Shown here piece by piece: positions 34,701 through 48,918 of a DNA stretch of 64,000 nucleotides. Both the position numbers and the translations under genes were made by a program. The notes under the pieces were generated by a model. The model was not told the origin of the DNA, did no database searches, and was given only the letters and a program-made list of their open reading frames with translations. The first letter of the stretch is position 1. Each line of letters opens with the position of its first letter. Source of the DNA: Begonia masoniana (taxonomy: Eukaryota; Streptophyta; Magnoliopsida; Cucurbitales; Begoniaceae); assembly GCA_022432975.1 (NCBI GenBank), contig CM039505.1, positions 50,241,897 through 50,305,896 on the forward strand, given 5' to 3'.

Positions 34701-37700
34701 TCCGAAAAAAACGATGAATCCAGTTTGTTGGCCATTACCTTATGTAGGGTGTAAACCACCTTTCTGATAGTAGTGATTAGAGTAACTATTTTTGTTGGAT
34801 TGGAAGGGATATGCAGACACCTGTTTAGATTAATACGATAATATTATTATTCGATTAATTATCTATTTTTGTGCCATTTTCCAAGAGGTATTTTTTTTTT
34901 AAAATGTCAAGGTTTCTAGAAGATAAGAAAATTATCCAGTAAGAACATAACGATCAAATTATGTCTATTCAGTTTTGAAAGTATTTTTTATTTTTTTTTA
35001 TTTCAGTAATTTGTTACATGGCCTGAGATGATGAACTTTTATAAAGTTGTGCAAAGTTATACTTCATGTATGCAGAGGATGAAAAAAGCTTTGTTGCGTT
35101 GTACATTCCAGAGAGCCCACCTTGCTGCTCCAAGCATAATATTCTTTGATGAAGCTGACATTGTCGCTGCCAAATGGTAAAGATTTGAAATTTATTAACA
35201 CGGTTTATATTACTGGTCATGTGAGTTTGGGGCTCCATTTTAGGTTAAAGCTTGTTTAAAATTCTGGCATGCATTATATTCTATCTCAAGTTCTTATGTA
35301 CAGTTGGGGAGAGTCTATTGTCTATTCTACTAACTAAAAAGGATGGTATTGAAGAAGCTAAAATAATCTCAAAATTTTTAAAATTATATTATATATTTAC
35401 TATTTTGAAATGATGATTATATCTTTAAGATTATTGCCATTGATATTACTCATCAATTCAGGAAATTCTTAATTTGGCCACTTCAAACTGCCCTTATGCC
35501 ATTGATGCTGCACTCATGCGACCTGGCCGCTTTAACTGTGTTTAACAAATAAAAGAAACAATTTGTAACAAAAAACAAAATAACATCATTACAAAATATA
35601 TTAGTATGTTAAAATATCAATATGTTTTTGCTAAGGTTATCTCTGTTCTTGCAAATTAATGAATTGAGCTGTTCTTTAACTTTTTTTTTCGTAGAAATTG
35701 AAACATGAAAGGCTGACATTCCAAATTAATGAAAAATGAAACATAGGATGATAACTTAATTATGATTAAGGAATTCTCCTCCGGGAAAAACGATGAATCC
35801 AGTAAGTTGGCCATTACCTTAAATCTTCATTTCCTTCCATGGAGTGTGGACAAGTTGCAAGAAGGGTGTAAACCTCCTTTCTGATAGTAGTGATTAGAGT
35901 AACTATTTTTGTTGGATTGGAAGGGATATGTAGACACCTGTTTAGATTAATACGGTAATATTATTATTCGATTAATTATCTATTTTTGTGCCATTTTCAA
36001 TAGGTATTTCTCTTTAAAAAGTCAAGGTTTCTAGAAGATAAGAAAATTATCCAGTGAGAACATAACGATCAAATTATGTCTATTAAGTTTTGAAAGTATT
36101 TTTTATTTTTTTATTTCTGTAATTTGTTTCATGGATGGAGATGAAGAACTTTTATTAAGTTGTGCAGAGTTATACTTCATGTATGCATAGGATGGAAAAG
36201 CTTTGTTGCGTAGTACATTCCAGAGAGCCCACCTTGCTGCTCCAAGCATAATATTCTTTGATGAAGCTGACATTATCGCTGCCAAATGGTAAAGATTTGA
36301 AATTTATTAACATGGTTTATATTACTGGTCATGTGAGTTTGAGGCTCCATTTTGGTTAAAGCTTGTTTAAAATCCTGACATGTATTATATTCTATCTTAA
36401 GTTCTTATGTGACAGTTGGGGAGAGACTATTGTCTATTTTACTAACTGAAAAGGATAGTCTTGAAGAAGCTAAAATAATCTCAAAATTTGTAAAATTATA
36501 TTATATATTTGCTGTTTTGAAATGATGATTATATCTTTAAGATTATTGTCATTGATATTACTCATCAATTCAAGAGATTCTAATTTTGGCCACTACAAAC
36601 AGCCCTTATGCAATTGATGCTGCACTCTTACGACCTGGCCGCTTTAACTGTGTTTAACAAATAAAAGAAACAATTTGTAACAAAAAAAAATAACATCATT
36701 ACAAAATATATTAGTATGTTAAAATATCAATATGTTTTTCGTTAAGATTATTTCTGTTATTGCAAATTAATGAATTGAGCTGTCCTTTAACTTTTGTGTT
36801 TCGTAGAAATTGAAACATGAAAGGCTGGCATTCCAAATTAATGAAAAATGAAACATAGGATGATAACTTAATTATGATTAAGGAATTCTCCTCAAGAAAA
36901 AACATGAATCCAGTATGTTGGCCATTACCTTAAATCTTCCTTTCCTTCCATGGAGTTTGGACAACTTGCAAGTTGGGTGTAAACCTCCTTTTTGATAGTA
37001 GTCATTAGAAGTAACTATTTTGTTAGATTGGAAGGGATATGTAGACACCTGTTTAGATTAATACGGTAATATTATTATTCGATTAATTATTCATTTTGTG
37101 CCATTTTCCAAGAGGTATTTCTCTTTAAAAAGTCAACGTTTCTAGAAGATAAGAAAATTATCCAGTGAGAACATAACGATCAAATTATGTCTATTCAGTT
37201 TTTAGGAAAGTATTTTTATTTTTTATGTCTCGGTAATTTGTTACATGGCCTAGATGATAGACTTTTATTAAATTGTGCAGAGTTATACTTCATCTATGCA
37301 GAGGATGGAGAAAGCTTTGTTGCGTAGTACATTCAGAGAGCCCACCTTGCCGCTCCAAGCATAATATTCTTTGATGAAGCTGACACTGTCGCTACCAAAT
37401 GGTAAAGATTTGAAATTTATTAACATGGTTTATATTACTGGTCATGTGAGTTTGGGGCTCCATTTTAGGTTAAAGCTTGTTTAAAATCCTAGCATGTACT
37501 ATATTCTATCTCAAGTCTTATGTACAGTTGGGGAGAGACTATTGTCTATTTTACTGACTGAAAAGGATGGTCTTGAAGAAGCTAAAATAATCTCAAAATT
37601 TTTAAAATTATATTATATATTTGCTATTTTGAAATGATGATTATATCTTTAAGATTATTGTCATTGATATTACTCATCAATTCAGGAAATTCTAATTTTG

Positions 37701-40700
37701 GCGACTACAAACCGCCCTTATGCAATTGATGCTGCACTCATGCGACCTGGCCGCTTTAACTGTGTTTAACAAATAAAAGAAACAATTTGTAACCAAAAGA
37801 CAAATAACATCATTACAAATATATTAGTATGTTAAATATCAATATGTTTTTCGCTAAGGTTATCTCCGTTCTTGCAAATTAATGAATTGAGCTGTCCTTT
37901 AACTTTTTTGTTTCGTAGAAATTGAAACATGAAAGGTTGGCATTCCAAATTAATGAAAAATGAAACATAGGATGATAACTTAATTATGATTAAGGAATTC
38001 TCCTCCGGGAAAAACGATGAATCCAGTAAGTTGGCCATTACCTTAAACCTGCATTTCCTTCCATGGAGTTTGGACAACTTGCAACTGCAAGTAGGGTCTA
38101 AACCTCCTTTCTGATAGTAGTGATTAGAGTAACTATTTTTGTTGGATTGGAAGGGATATGCAAACACCTGTTTAGATTAATACGGTAATATTATTATTCG
38201 ATTAATTATCTATTTTTGTGTCCATTTTCCAAGAGGTATTTCTTTTTAAAATGTCAAGGTTTCTAAAAGATAAGAAAAGTATCAGTGAGAACATAACGAT
38301 CAAATTATGTCTTATTCAGTTTTGAAAGTATTTTTTATTTTTTTATTTCTGTAATTTGTTACATGGCCTAGAGATGATGAACTTTTATAAAGTTGTGCAA
38401 AGTTATACTTCATGTATGCAGAGGATGAAAAAGCTTTGTTGCGTTGTACATTCCAGAGAGCCCACCTTGCTGCTCCAAGCCTAATATTCTTTGATGAAGC
38501 TGACATTGTCGCTGCCAAATGGTAAAGATTTGAAATTTATTAACACGGTTTATATTACTGGTCATGTGAGTTTGGGGCTCCATTTTAGGTTAAAGCTTGT
38601 TTAAAATTCTGGCATGCATTATATTCTATCTCAAGTTCTTATGTACAGTTGGGGAGAGTCTATTGTCTATTCTACTAACTAAAAAGGATGGTATTGAAGA
38701 AGCTAAAATAATCTCAAATTTTTAAAATTATATTATATATTTACTATTTTGAAATGATGATTATATCTTTAAGATTATTGCCATTGATATTACTCATCAA
38801 TTCAGGAAATTCTTAATTTGGCCACTTCAAACTGCCCTTATGCCATTGATGCTGCACTCATGCGACCTGGCCGCTTTAACTGTGTTTAACAAATAAAAGA
38901 AACAATTTGTAACAAAAAACAAAATAACATCATTACAAAATATATTAGTATGTTAAATATCAATATGTTTTTGCTAAGGTTATCTCTGTTCTTGCAAATT
39001 AATGAATTGAGCTGTTCTTTAACTTTTTTTTTCGTAGAAATTGAAACATGAAAGGCTGACATTCCAAATTAATGAAAAATGAAACATAGGATGATAACTT
39101 AATTATGATTAAGGAATTCTCCTCCGGGAAAAACGATGAATCCAGTAAGTTGGCCATTACCTTAAATCTTCATTTCCTTCCATGGAGTGTGGACAAGTTG
39201 CAAGAAGGGTGTAAACCTCCTTTCTGATAGTAGTGATTAGAGTAACTATTTTTGTTGGATTGGAAGGGATATGTAGACACCTGTTTAGATTAATACGGTA
39301 ATATTATTATTCGATTAATTATCTATTTTTGTGCCATTTTTCAATAGGTATTTCTCTTTAAAAAGTCAAGGTTTCTAGAAGATAAGAAAATTATCCAGTG
39401 AGAACATAACGATCAAATTATGTCTATTAAGTTTTGAAAGTATTTTTTATTTTTTTTATTTCTGTAATTTGTTTCATGGATGGAGATGAAGAACTTTTAT
39501 TAAGTTGTGCAGAGTTATACTTCATGTATGCATAGGATGGAAAAGCTTTGTTGCGTAGTACATTCCAGAGAGCCCACCTTGCTGCTCCAAGCATAATATT
39601 CTTTGATGAAGCTGACATTATCGCTGCCAAATGGTAAAGATTTGAAATTTATTAACATGGTTTATATTACTGGTCATGTGAGTTTGAGGCTCCATTTTTG
39701 GTTAAAGCTTGTTTAAAATCCTGACATGTATTATATTCTATCTCAAGTTCTTTTGTACAGTTCAGGAGAGACTATTGTTTATTTAACTCACTAAAAAGGA
39801 TGGTCTTGAAGAAGCTAAAATAATCTCAAAATTTTTAAAATTATATTATATATGTGCTATTTTAAAATGATGATTATATCTTTAAGATTATTATCATTGA
39901 TATTACTCATCAATTTAGGAAATTCTTATTTTGGCTACTTCAAACCGCCCTTATGCAATTCATGCTGCACTCATGCGACCTGGCCGCTTTAACTGTGTTT
40001 AACAAATAAAAGAAACAATTTGTAACAAAAAACAAAATAACATCATTACAAAATATATTAGTATGTTAAAATATCAATATGTTTTTCGCAAAGGTTATCT
40101 CTGTTCCTGCAAATTAATGAATTGAGTTGTCCTTTAACTTTTTTGTTTTGTAGAAATTGAAACATGAAAGGCTGGCATTCTAAATTAATGAAAAATGAAA
40201 AATATGATGATAACTTAATTATGATTAAGGAATTCTCCTCCAAAAAAAACGATGAATCCAGTATGTTGGCCATTACCTTAAATCTTCCTTTCCTTCCATG
40301 GAATTTGGACAACTTGCAAGTTGGGTGTAAACCTCCTTTTTGATAGTAGTCATTAAAGTAACTATTTTTGTTAGATTGGAAGGGATATGTAGACACCTGT
40401 TTAGATTAATACGGTAATATTATTATTCGATTAATTTTCCATTTTTGTGCCATTTTCCAAGAGGTATTTCTCTTTAAAAAGTCAACGTTTCTAGAAGATA
40501 AGAAAATTATCCAGTGAGAACATAACGATCAAATTATGTCTATTCAGTTTTGAAAGTATTTTTTATTTTTTTATGTCTCTAATTTGTTACATGGCCTAAG
40601 ATGATAGACTTTTATTAAATTGTGCAGAGTTATACTTCATCTATGCAGAGGATGGAGAAACTTTGTTGCGTAGTACATTCAAGAGAGCCCACCTTGCCGC

Positions 40701-43421
40701 TCCAAGCATAATATTCTTTGATGAAACTGACACTGTCGCTGCCAAATGGTAAAGATTTGAAATTTATTAACATGGTTTATATTACTGGTCATGTGAGTTT
40801 GTGGCTCAATTTTAGGTTAAAGCTTGTTTAAAATCCTGGCATGTACTATATTCTATCTCAAGTCTTATGTACAGTTGGGGAGAGACTATTGTCTATTTTA
40901 CTGACTGAAAAGGATGGTCTTGAAGAAGCTAAAATAATCTTAAAATTTTTAAAATTATATTATATATTTGCTATTTTGAAATAATGATTATATCTTTAAG
41001 ATTATTGTCATTGATATTACTCATCAATTCAGGAAATTCTAATTTTGGTGACTCCAAACCGCCCTTATGCAATTGATGCTGCACTCATGCGACCTGGCCG
41101 CTTTCACTATGTTTAACAAATAAAAGTAACAATTTGTAACAAAAAACAAAATAACATCATTACAAATTATATTAGTATGTTAAAATATCAATATGTTTTT
41201 GCTAAGGTTATCTCCGTTCTTGCAAATTAATGAATTGAGCTGTCCTTTAACTTTTTTGTTTCGTAGAAATTGAAACATGAAAGGTTGGCATTCCAAATTA
41301 ATGAAAAATGAAACATAGGATGATAACTTAATTATGATTAAGGAATTCTCCTCCGGGAAAAACAGTGAATCCAGTAAGTTGGCCATTACCTTAAACCTTC
41401 ATTTCCTTCCATGGAGTTTGGACAACTTGCAACTTGCAAGTAGGGTCTAAACCTCCTTTCTGATAGTAGTGATTAGAGTAACTATTTTTGTTGGATTGGA
41501 AGGGATATGCAAACACCTGTTTAGATTAATACGGTAATATTATTATTCGATTAATTATCTATTTTTGTGTCATTTTCCAAGAGGTATTTCTTTTTAAAAT
41601 GTCAAGGTTTCTAAAAGATAAGAAAATTATCAAGTGAGAACATAACGATCAAATTATGTCTTATCAGTTTTGAAAGTATTTTTTATTTTTTTATTTCTGT
41701 AATTTGTTACATGGCCTAAGATGATGAACTTTTATTAAGTTGTGCAGAGTTATACTTCATGTATGCAGAGGATGGATAAGCTTTGTTGCGTAGTACATTC
41801 CAGAGAGCCCACCTTGCTGCTCCAAGCATAATATTCTTTGATGAAGCTGACACTGTCGCTGCCAAATGGTAAAGATTTGAAATTTATTAACATGGTTTAT
41901 ATTACTGGTCATGTGAGTTTGGGGCTCCATTTTAGGTTAAAGCTTGTTTAAAATTCTGGCATGTATTATATTCTATCTCAAGTTCTTGTGTGACAGTTGG
42001 GGAGAGACTATTGTTTATTTTAGTGACTTAAATGAATGGTCTTGAAGAAGTTAAAGTAATCTCAAAATTCTTAAAATTACATTATATATTTACTACTTTG
42101 AAATGATGATTATATCTTTAAAATTATTGTTATTGATATTACTCATCAATTCAGGAAATTCTTGTTTTGGTCGCTACAAACCGCTATTATGCAATTGATG
42201 TATACTCATGTGACCTGGCCCCTTTAACTTGGTGAGAAATTCTAGTTTCCTATCTTTTCATTCGCAACTAGTCGACACCATTTACTTTATTTTTTTTTGT
42301 AAATTTGTATGGATCATCAACATAAAAAAAAATTCTTTTTAAAAGATACTGATGGCTGGGATATAAAGAAGTGGTCATGGGAGGAAAAGGTAATACATTA
42401 ATCTTTTGCAAATTTTGAAAGAAGCATGTAGAAAAAGGCTAAATTCTAAAGTTTTTGAAATCTATGCCGATTTTCCTATAAGTTCCTATATTCTCACAAA
42501 CTCATACGTGTAAATGAAGGTTTTTTTCTCTCAAACAACAAGGGTGAGAAATCAAGCAGTAATGTGACAGTTGGGGAGACGCTATTGTCTACTTTGCTGA
42601 CTGAATTGAATGGTCTTGAAGAAGTTAAAGTAATCTCAAAATTCTTAAAATTACATTATATATTTACTACTTTGAAATGATGATTATATCTTTAAGATTA
42701 TTGTCATTGATATTACTCATCAAATCAGGGAATTTTCGTTTTGGCCGCTACAAATCGCCATTTAGCAATTGATGCTGCACTCATGTGACCTGGCCCCTTT
42801 AACTTGGTGAGAAATTCTAGTTTCATATCTTATCATTCGCAACTAGCCGACCCCATTTACTTTATTTTCTTATTTTATTTTTTTTGTAAATTTGTATGGA
42901 CCATCTACATAAAAAAAAATTCTTTTTAAAAGATACTGATGGCTGGAATATAAGAAAATGGTCATGGGAGGATAAGGTAATACATTAATCTTTTGCAAAT
43001 TTTGAAAGAAGCATGTAGAAAAATGCTAAATTCTAAAGTTTTTGAAATCTATGTCGATTTTCCTATAAGTTCCTATATTCCCACAAACTCATACGTTTAA
43101 ATGAAATTTTTTTCCTCTCAAACAACAAGGGTGGGAAATCAAGCAGTAATGTGACAATTGAGGAGAGACTGTTGTCTACTTTGTTGATTGAAATGAATAG
43201 TCTTGAAGACGTTAAGATAATTTCCAAATTTTTAAAATTACATTATATATTTGCTACTTTGAAATGGTGATTATATCTTTAAGATCTTTGTCATTGATAT
43301 TACTCGTCAATTCAGAGAATTCTTATTTTGGCTGCTACAAACCGCTCTTATGCAATTGATGTTGCACTCATGCAACCTGACCGTTTTGACTTGGTGAGAA
43401 ATTCTAGTTTTATATCTTATC

Positions 43422-45496
43422 TGTGGCACCCGGTTCCTATTAAATCAAATTTAATTTATCAAATTATGATGTACTAATTTTTGAAGAATTTGGAGAAAAA
43501 GGGATTAGGTTAGTTAATGAGTATGCGGGGGCAAAATGGTAATTAGATATTTAAAAGTGGATAACGTATTTAAGGAAAGAGGTTTTGGGTTTAATGCACT
43601 GTAGCCGCCATTCTGCTTATCCCTCTCTCTCTCGGCCATCAGTTCTCTAGCAGGAACCTTTAGGCGATTCCCCTGCCTGATTTTTCCTTCAACCAAAGTA
43701 AGTTTTGATTCGATTACTTGCTGCTTTAGCATCTAGGTAACTGATGGATGCCAATGTATGCGTTTTAGAAGTGCTGTGAGTGAGGGATGGGATTTGGGGT
43801 TTAGAGAGGAATCGGGAATGGTGAAGAAAAGAACTCCCAGGACTAGCCCTTTAGATTTTCGAATGTTTAGAATAAAGTTTAAGTAATGCTGTGCTTATGA
43901 TTTAGGTGAGCCAGCTCTTGGAATATCCTGCAACCAGGAACCTCTCGGGAAGCAAGGTAAGTGAAGTATTGTGTGTGCCTTCGGGCCTACATCACAAAAC
44001 AGTAAGTTTATGCATGTTTGAGTGTTTTCTTTATGTCATGCATCATGTTTTTGAAGAAATACGAAAATGAATTTATATGAAATGTTATGGCAAGGTATGA
44101 ACAGATTGAAACAGATTAGCTATTTAGGGAAGTAATCCGCTCCTTAATCGAGTATAGGATTTATTACTTTGGGAGAACTGATCCCACTCCCAATGGAATT
44201 GAGGGATCAGATCAGCTGTTAAGGGAACTAATCCGCCCCTTAATTGAGAAGAGGATGTATGACTTTGAGAAAATTGATCCACCTCCCAATGGAACCGAGG
44301 GATCATATCAGTGAATAAACGAAATTGCAACTGAGTTGAGAAAGTAGAAACTGGATGATTAGAATTTATGTTTCAGTATTCCATTTCATTTGCTTTACTT
44401 ACTTAGCATTAGGCTTATAGGTGAGTTTTGTGATGTAGGTGTAGAGGTAACTACTGGAGAATTCTCTGAATTTACTAAGGAATAGGCAAAGCTGTTGGAG
44501 CATATTCTTGCCACGGTTTGGTGTTCTGATGAGGCGGTTTAACACTTGTCTGTAGGTGAAGTTTCAGTAGTTATTTGATGTTTTGATACCCTTGGGAATT
44601 TCTTCTCTGCTAAAGAAAACGTGATTTAAATGTAGTTGAAGTTTGTTATTTCCAAAGTTATGTCGAGGATACAGATGTTGTTCTTTTGTTAATGGTTATT
44701 TGTTTAATGTCAGACGTTATTTAGGGTCAGGTTGTTTTGAATGTGTTGAGTGAAATTTGTAAGTTCAACCATTGGTGAATGAAGTTCACCGGTGGATGTG
44801 AGATAAAGTCGATCAGATGAAGGAAATCATCCGGCTGACGTCACCGGTGGATGTGAGATAAAGTCGATCGGATGAAGGAAATCATCCGGCTGACGTCACC
44901 AGTGGATACGAGATTTAGTCTTTCGGGTGAAGAAAATCATCCGGCTGACGTCATCGGTAGATGTAGAAAGACTTTTGTCGTCTTATGACCGGTGGTTACG
45001 AGCAATGGGTTTTTGTCACTTAGTGACCGGGCGATGTATTCAGTTTTGTTTTGTCTTGTGAAGGAAAAATGGACTTTGTCGTTTAGTCACCGGTGGACGT
45101 CGTTTGTTAAATCCACCGGATGACGTGGCCAAAGTTTTTGTCGTTTTGTCACCGGAAGAAGCCTTAGGTTTTCTGTTTCAGTCTCTTCCGTTGACTTTGC
45201 TCAGCGGCAGATACGTTTGACTTCTGTAATTTTTCAAGTATTTCACGATTAAACCTTTACTTTCTTTGGTCGATTATTTTTTAATATTCCAACCGATTAT
45301 TCAAACATTGTTTTTATAGTTTTGTTTAACTCTATTTTTACTTAAATGATTTCCGCTGCAAGTCTTTAAATGTTTTGAAGTTTTAGAAAATGTCAAATTT
45401 TGACTTTCGAGCGAAGTTTTAAATTTAGTCCAACGTTTCTTAGTTATGTTCGAGCTATGAGTAACGAGCCGGGTTTATATAATTCGGGGCGTTACA
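43422..45496 (+). mobile_element. E4: solo-LTR-like element (family A)
   Basis: 2075 bp, TGTGGCACCCGG...CGGGGCGTTACA, flanked by TTATC (43417-43421 and 45497-45501), inserted in a type II unit. Aligns by eye with E1 and E2: TATA-like TATTTAA at 43567, donor after 43697, 51-nt mini-exon 43906-43956, acceptor before 44439, ~105-bp duplicated block at 44120-44310. The 3' half has CGGTGGATG and CATCCGGCTGACGTCA repeats (44770-45170). Its last ~110 bases closely match E1. No coding sequence. Confidence 0.92.
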
Positions 45497-47769
45497 TTAT
45501 CATTCGCAACCAGTCGACACCATTTATTTTATTTTTTTTTATTTTGTAAATTTGTATAGACCATCAACATAAAAAAATTCCGTTTTAAAAGATACTGATG
45601 GCTAGAATATAAGGAAATGGTCATGGGAGGAGAAGGTAATACATTAATCTTTTGCAAATTTTGAAAGAAGAATGTAGAAAAAGGCTAAATTCTAAAGTTT
45701 TTGAAATCTATGCCGATTTTCCTATAAGTTCCTATATTCTCACAAACTCATACGTGTAAATGAAAGTTTTTTTCTCTCAAACAACAAGGGTGAGAAATCA
45801 AACAGTAATGTGACAGTTGGGGAGACGCTATTTGTAACACCCGAAAATTTTTCCCTAAGCGTGAGTTGCTCTTGGAGTAGTATAAGTTGTGGAAACCTAA
45901 CATAGATCCTAGGATTTATTTAAATAAGTGAGATAGAAAGTGGAGATGGTAGAGGATTTTTTTAGAAAGATTAGGCAGAGTATTGTTTATTTTAACTTTA
46001 ATATAAGGAAAGATTTTAATTAAAGGAATTGAAAGGAATTACAAAAAGATAATAAATAAATAAAAATAGAAGAATGAAGGGAAACTAGTTGTATGGAGTT
46101 AGAAATTTTGTAAAGTTGAAATTGACCTAAAGGTAAAGTTAAGTGATAAAAGGGGGGAAATGAATTGAGAGCTCATGTTGAATTAAGTGAAACATGGAGT
46201 TTTAGGTTGAAAAGTCAAGGTGAAAAGTGGGAAGTGTGGGGTTGAAATGTTGACGTTAGAAAATTAGGAAATAAAAGAAGTGTAATGGAAAAGTTGAAAA
46301 GTGAAACTTACACAACCATGTTGTAAATAAAAGAGAAAATAGGAAAGTGAAGAAAGGATATTTGTAGAAATATTATTATTATAGTATAAAAAAAAAACAA
46401 TTTAGTTAAATACAAGAATTTGAAAAGTCAAAGGGATGAAAACATAAGGGGTTTGGCATTGGAGAAATGAGAGTAGAAAAGATAAATTTAAGGAAAAGAG
46501 ATGAACGAGAGGAGAAGAATAAAAGTTTGAAAAGTCAAAAGAGGAGGCTTTGAAGTGGAAAAACTTGAGATAAAGAGAGAAGTTCCTTCACGTTGGAACA
46601 AAAGTTGAGGGCACTTTTGGAAATAAACACTTTTATAGGTGGGTAATACTTATCCTTTAAATGATGAGTTAGGAAATAAAACATGAAGTTGGTTTCAGCT
46701 CCTTCCCCACGATAGCCTCTCCTCCCTGCTGAGTTTTCTTTTCCAAGAAACCTCCCTCTTCCTCTCACTTTTCTCTGGCGTTTTCCAGGTAAGATAAGTG
46801 TGGTTTTAGTTGATGAGATCTATAGTTTAAAGGTTGATTTATGTTGGATTTGGGAAGGTTTGATGAAGTAGGTTTTGATGCACGAGAATTTGGTTTCCTC
46901 ATCTCCATTTCTTGTTATTTTAAAGTTTAAAATGAATATAATGGTTGCTTATGGTTGAAAGGACGAAGGAACATCAAGACAATAATGAATAGTCAAAAAA
47001 TAGTGAATTACAGGACAGTCTGGGAGGTCTATAAATTCGGTTTATTGAATGGATTTACTTTGATAAATTGAATTGATCATGTTAAAGCATACTCTTTAAG
47101 GAGTCCATAGGCGTTGGAATCAACGTATTTGGATAAGTATAGATTAAGTTATTTTCAAAGTTGGATCAAAATCTGTGAAGAAAAAAATTAGGCATGTTTC
47201 GGTTTTGGGAAGATTAGTGGCCGATTCTGTTTTGATGATTTCGGTTTGGTCAAGTTTTTTGGTTATTGAATTTAAGTGTTTCAATGGATAGTAGATGGGT
47301 AGAGGTTTACGGAATGGGGTGGCACGTCGAAATCCAATGGAAATTGAGGGAGTTATGGCCATTTGAAGTTTGGACACCGAAATTGTAGGAAAAAATCGAG
47401 TTTTGTGGGGTTGTGTTTTAAATTTAGTTAATTGTGTTGATTAGTCTTAGTTAGGTATTCCTTAGAATTCCTAGGATGTTATTAAGTGATTTTTCCTTGA
47501 ATTTGCTAGGTTGACGTGCAAACATTAGGGCTAGCCGAGCGAGCAAATACGAACACGTGTGGGAGTCCAGGTAAGTAAAGGTTGCTTGTGATTGTGCCTT
47601 CGGGCCTACACCATGGAATGGTAGGGATTGCTTGATTGTTTGCTTGTTTGTGTTTTGTTTTGTGTCGAGTATATGTGTGACATGCATCATTGTTTTTTTA
47701 ACTACGAAACACGAGTTGTGAGCATGATTTTGAACGGTGAGCATGAAACGTGTAGGGATTGGGTTGTGC

Positions 47770-48020
47770 CATCCTTGGAGCTAGACTCGGATGGAAACAT
47801 ATTCTTAGAGCTGGTCTCGAATGTGTGCCTGGTGCCATTCTTAGAGCGAGACTCGGATGGAAAATACATCTTTGGAGCTAGACTCAGATGTATACCAAGA
47901 TTTTGGGATAGTGCCATCCTTGGAGAGGGACTCGGATGGAAATGCATCCTTGGAGCTGGACTCGGATGTGTGCCTAGGGATCGGGTATGGCCATCCTTGG
48001 AGCTGGACTCGGATGTGGCC
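47770..48020. repeat. GGACTCGGATG subrepeats (in E5)
   Basis: About seven imperfect copies of a motif related to CCTTGGAGCTGGACTCGGATG, spaced irregularly by roughly 30-60 bases. They generate overlapping chance frames on both strands. Confidence 0.8.
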
Positions 48021-48740
48021 TTCGATATCGTACTGTTGGGTCAAAGTGGGGCTATCCTAGATGATATAAGATGTACGCCTACTTGATCCACCCTGTTAGG
48101 TGATAGATTAATATTTCCAAAACAAAGTGAGAACAACAGAGCAAGTAGAAACTGCATGTGATAGGGTGTGGGTGCATTGTATGTGTTTGCATTGCATTAT
48201 TCCCTACTTACTAAGCATTAGGCTTACCTTTTGTGTTATGTGGTGTAGGTGACGACGACATTACAAGTGAGAGCTATGAGGAAAGCTAGGATTGAGACGC
48301 AGGCGGTGATATACGCTGTATGCCGGTGCGGACAGTTGTCGGGGCGTATCGACCATAGTCCTCGGGAGGTTGTGAGGGGTTTGGTATTTTGACTATATGT
48401 AGCTAGTTTTGGTTAAACTTTGTTGGTATAAATGACCGTGAATTTCTAAACTTTATGACTACTGTTTTGGGATTGTATAAATATTTGATTTTCAGGTTTT
48501 GGTTTTAGAAAATATAAACGTTATACTGCTCGATTTTTCGTAAAGTAAACGATGTTTGTTTTCAACCGTCTTCACGTTTTCGTTAATATTTTAGAGTCGA
48601 TTTTCAGAGTTTCCACGTGTCGGGAAGGGGGAGATGTTAGGGAAGGTTTTGAGTGAGTTTAAGTGTTTTGTGTAGGTTGAAATTGATGAAAATTGGAGAG
48701 AGATTTGATAAATTGGAAGGGGGATGGAAAAGGGGTAGTC

Positions 48741-48918
48741 GATCGATCGGTGCAGGGCGCGATCGATCGGCATGTTCTCTGGTTTCAGAGAACAAGGCAG
48801 CAAGGCTGCCGATCGATCGGCGAAATTCAGTCGATCGATCGGCAGTTGGTTTGATAAGCTGGCAATTGTGCAACCCGAAAGGTTGCCGATCAATCGGTTG
48901 ATTCAGCCGATCGATCGG
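48741..48918. repeat. GATCGATCGG palindrome cluster (in E5)
   Basis: Perfect copies of GATCGATCGG start at 48741, 48761, 48811, 48833 and 48909, and a degenerate one (CCGATCAATCGG) lies near 48886. Spacing is irregular. Confidence 0.9.

Larger units (their letters stand above)
19279..42230 (+). repeat. Type I tandem array, ~1.115-kb units derived from an AAA+ ATPase gene
   Basis: About 14 head-to-tail units. Starts at the junction motif GTGTTTAACAAATAAAAG are at about 19279, 27992, 29110, 31135, 32250, 33344, 34458, 35538, 36650, 37762, 38882, 39995 and 41109; one unit between 29110 and 31135 has lost its junction and ~200 bp. Spacings are 1080-1120 bp. Unit 1 is split by the E1-E3-E2 nest; with that removed it is 1115 bp. 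Each unit carries, in order, an intron segment, exon a (Walker B region), exon b and exon c of a CDC48-type ATPase, with intron remnants and splice-site relics between. Units 35538/38882, 36650/39995 (second halves) and 37762/41109 pair best at ~3.34 kb, showing a three-unit higher-order repeat. The joining point is just after exon c, where the normal donor is replaced by the GTGTTTAAC junction. Confidence 0.93.

Noticed and set aside
28111..41386. Recurrent minus-strand frames of 60-112 codons (for example 28111-28395, 37832-38167, 40058-40396) with similar peptides
   Set aside because: They recur only because the array units are copies. They lie in intron sequence of the ATPase fragment, have no recognisable domain, and break at different points through small indels.
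47628..48086. 152-codon frame in E5 with repeated LELDSD-type text
   Set aside because: It is the 47770-48020 nucleotide subrepeat translated; similar frames exist on the other strand.
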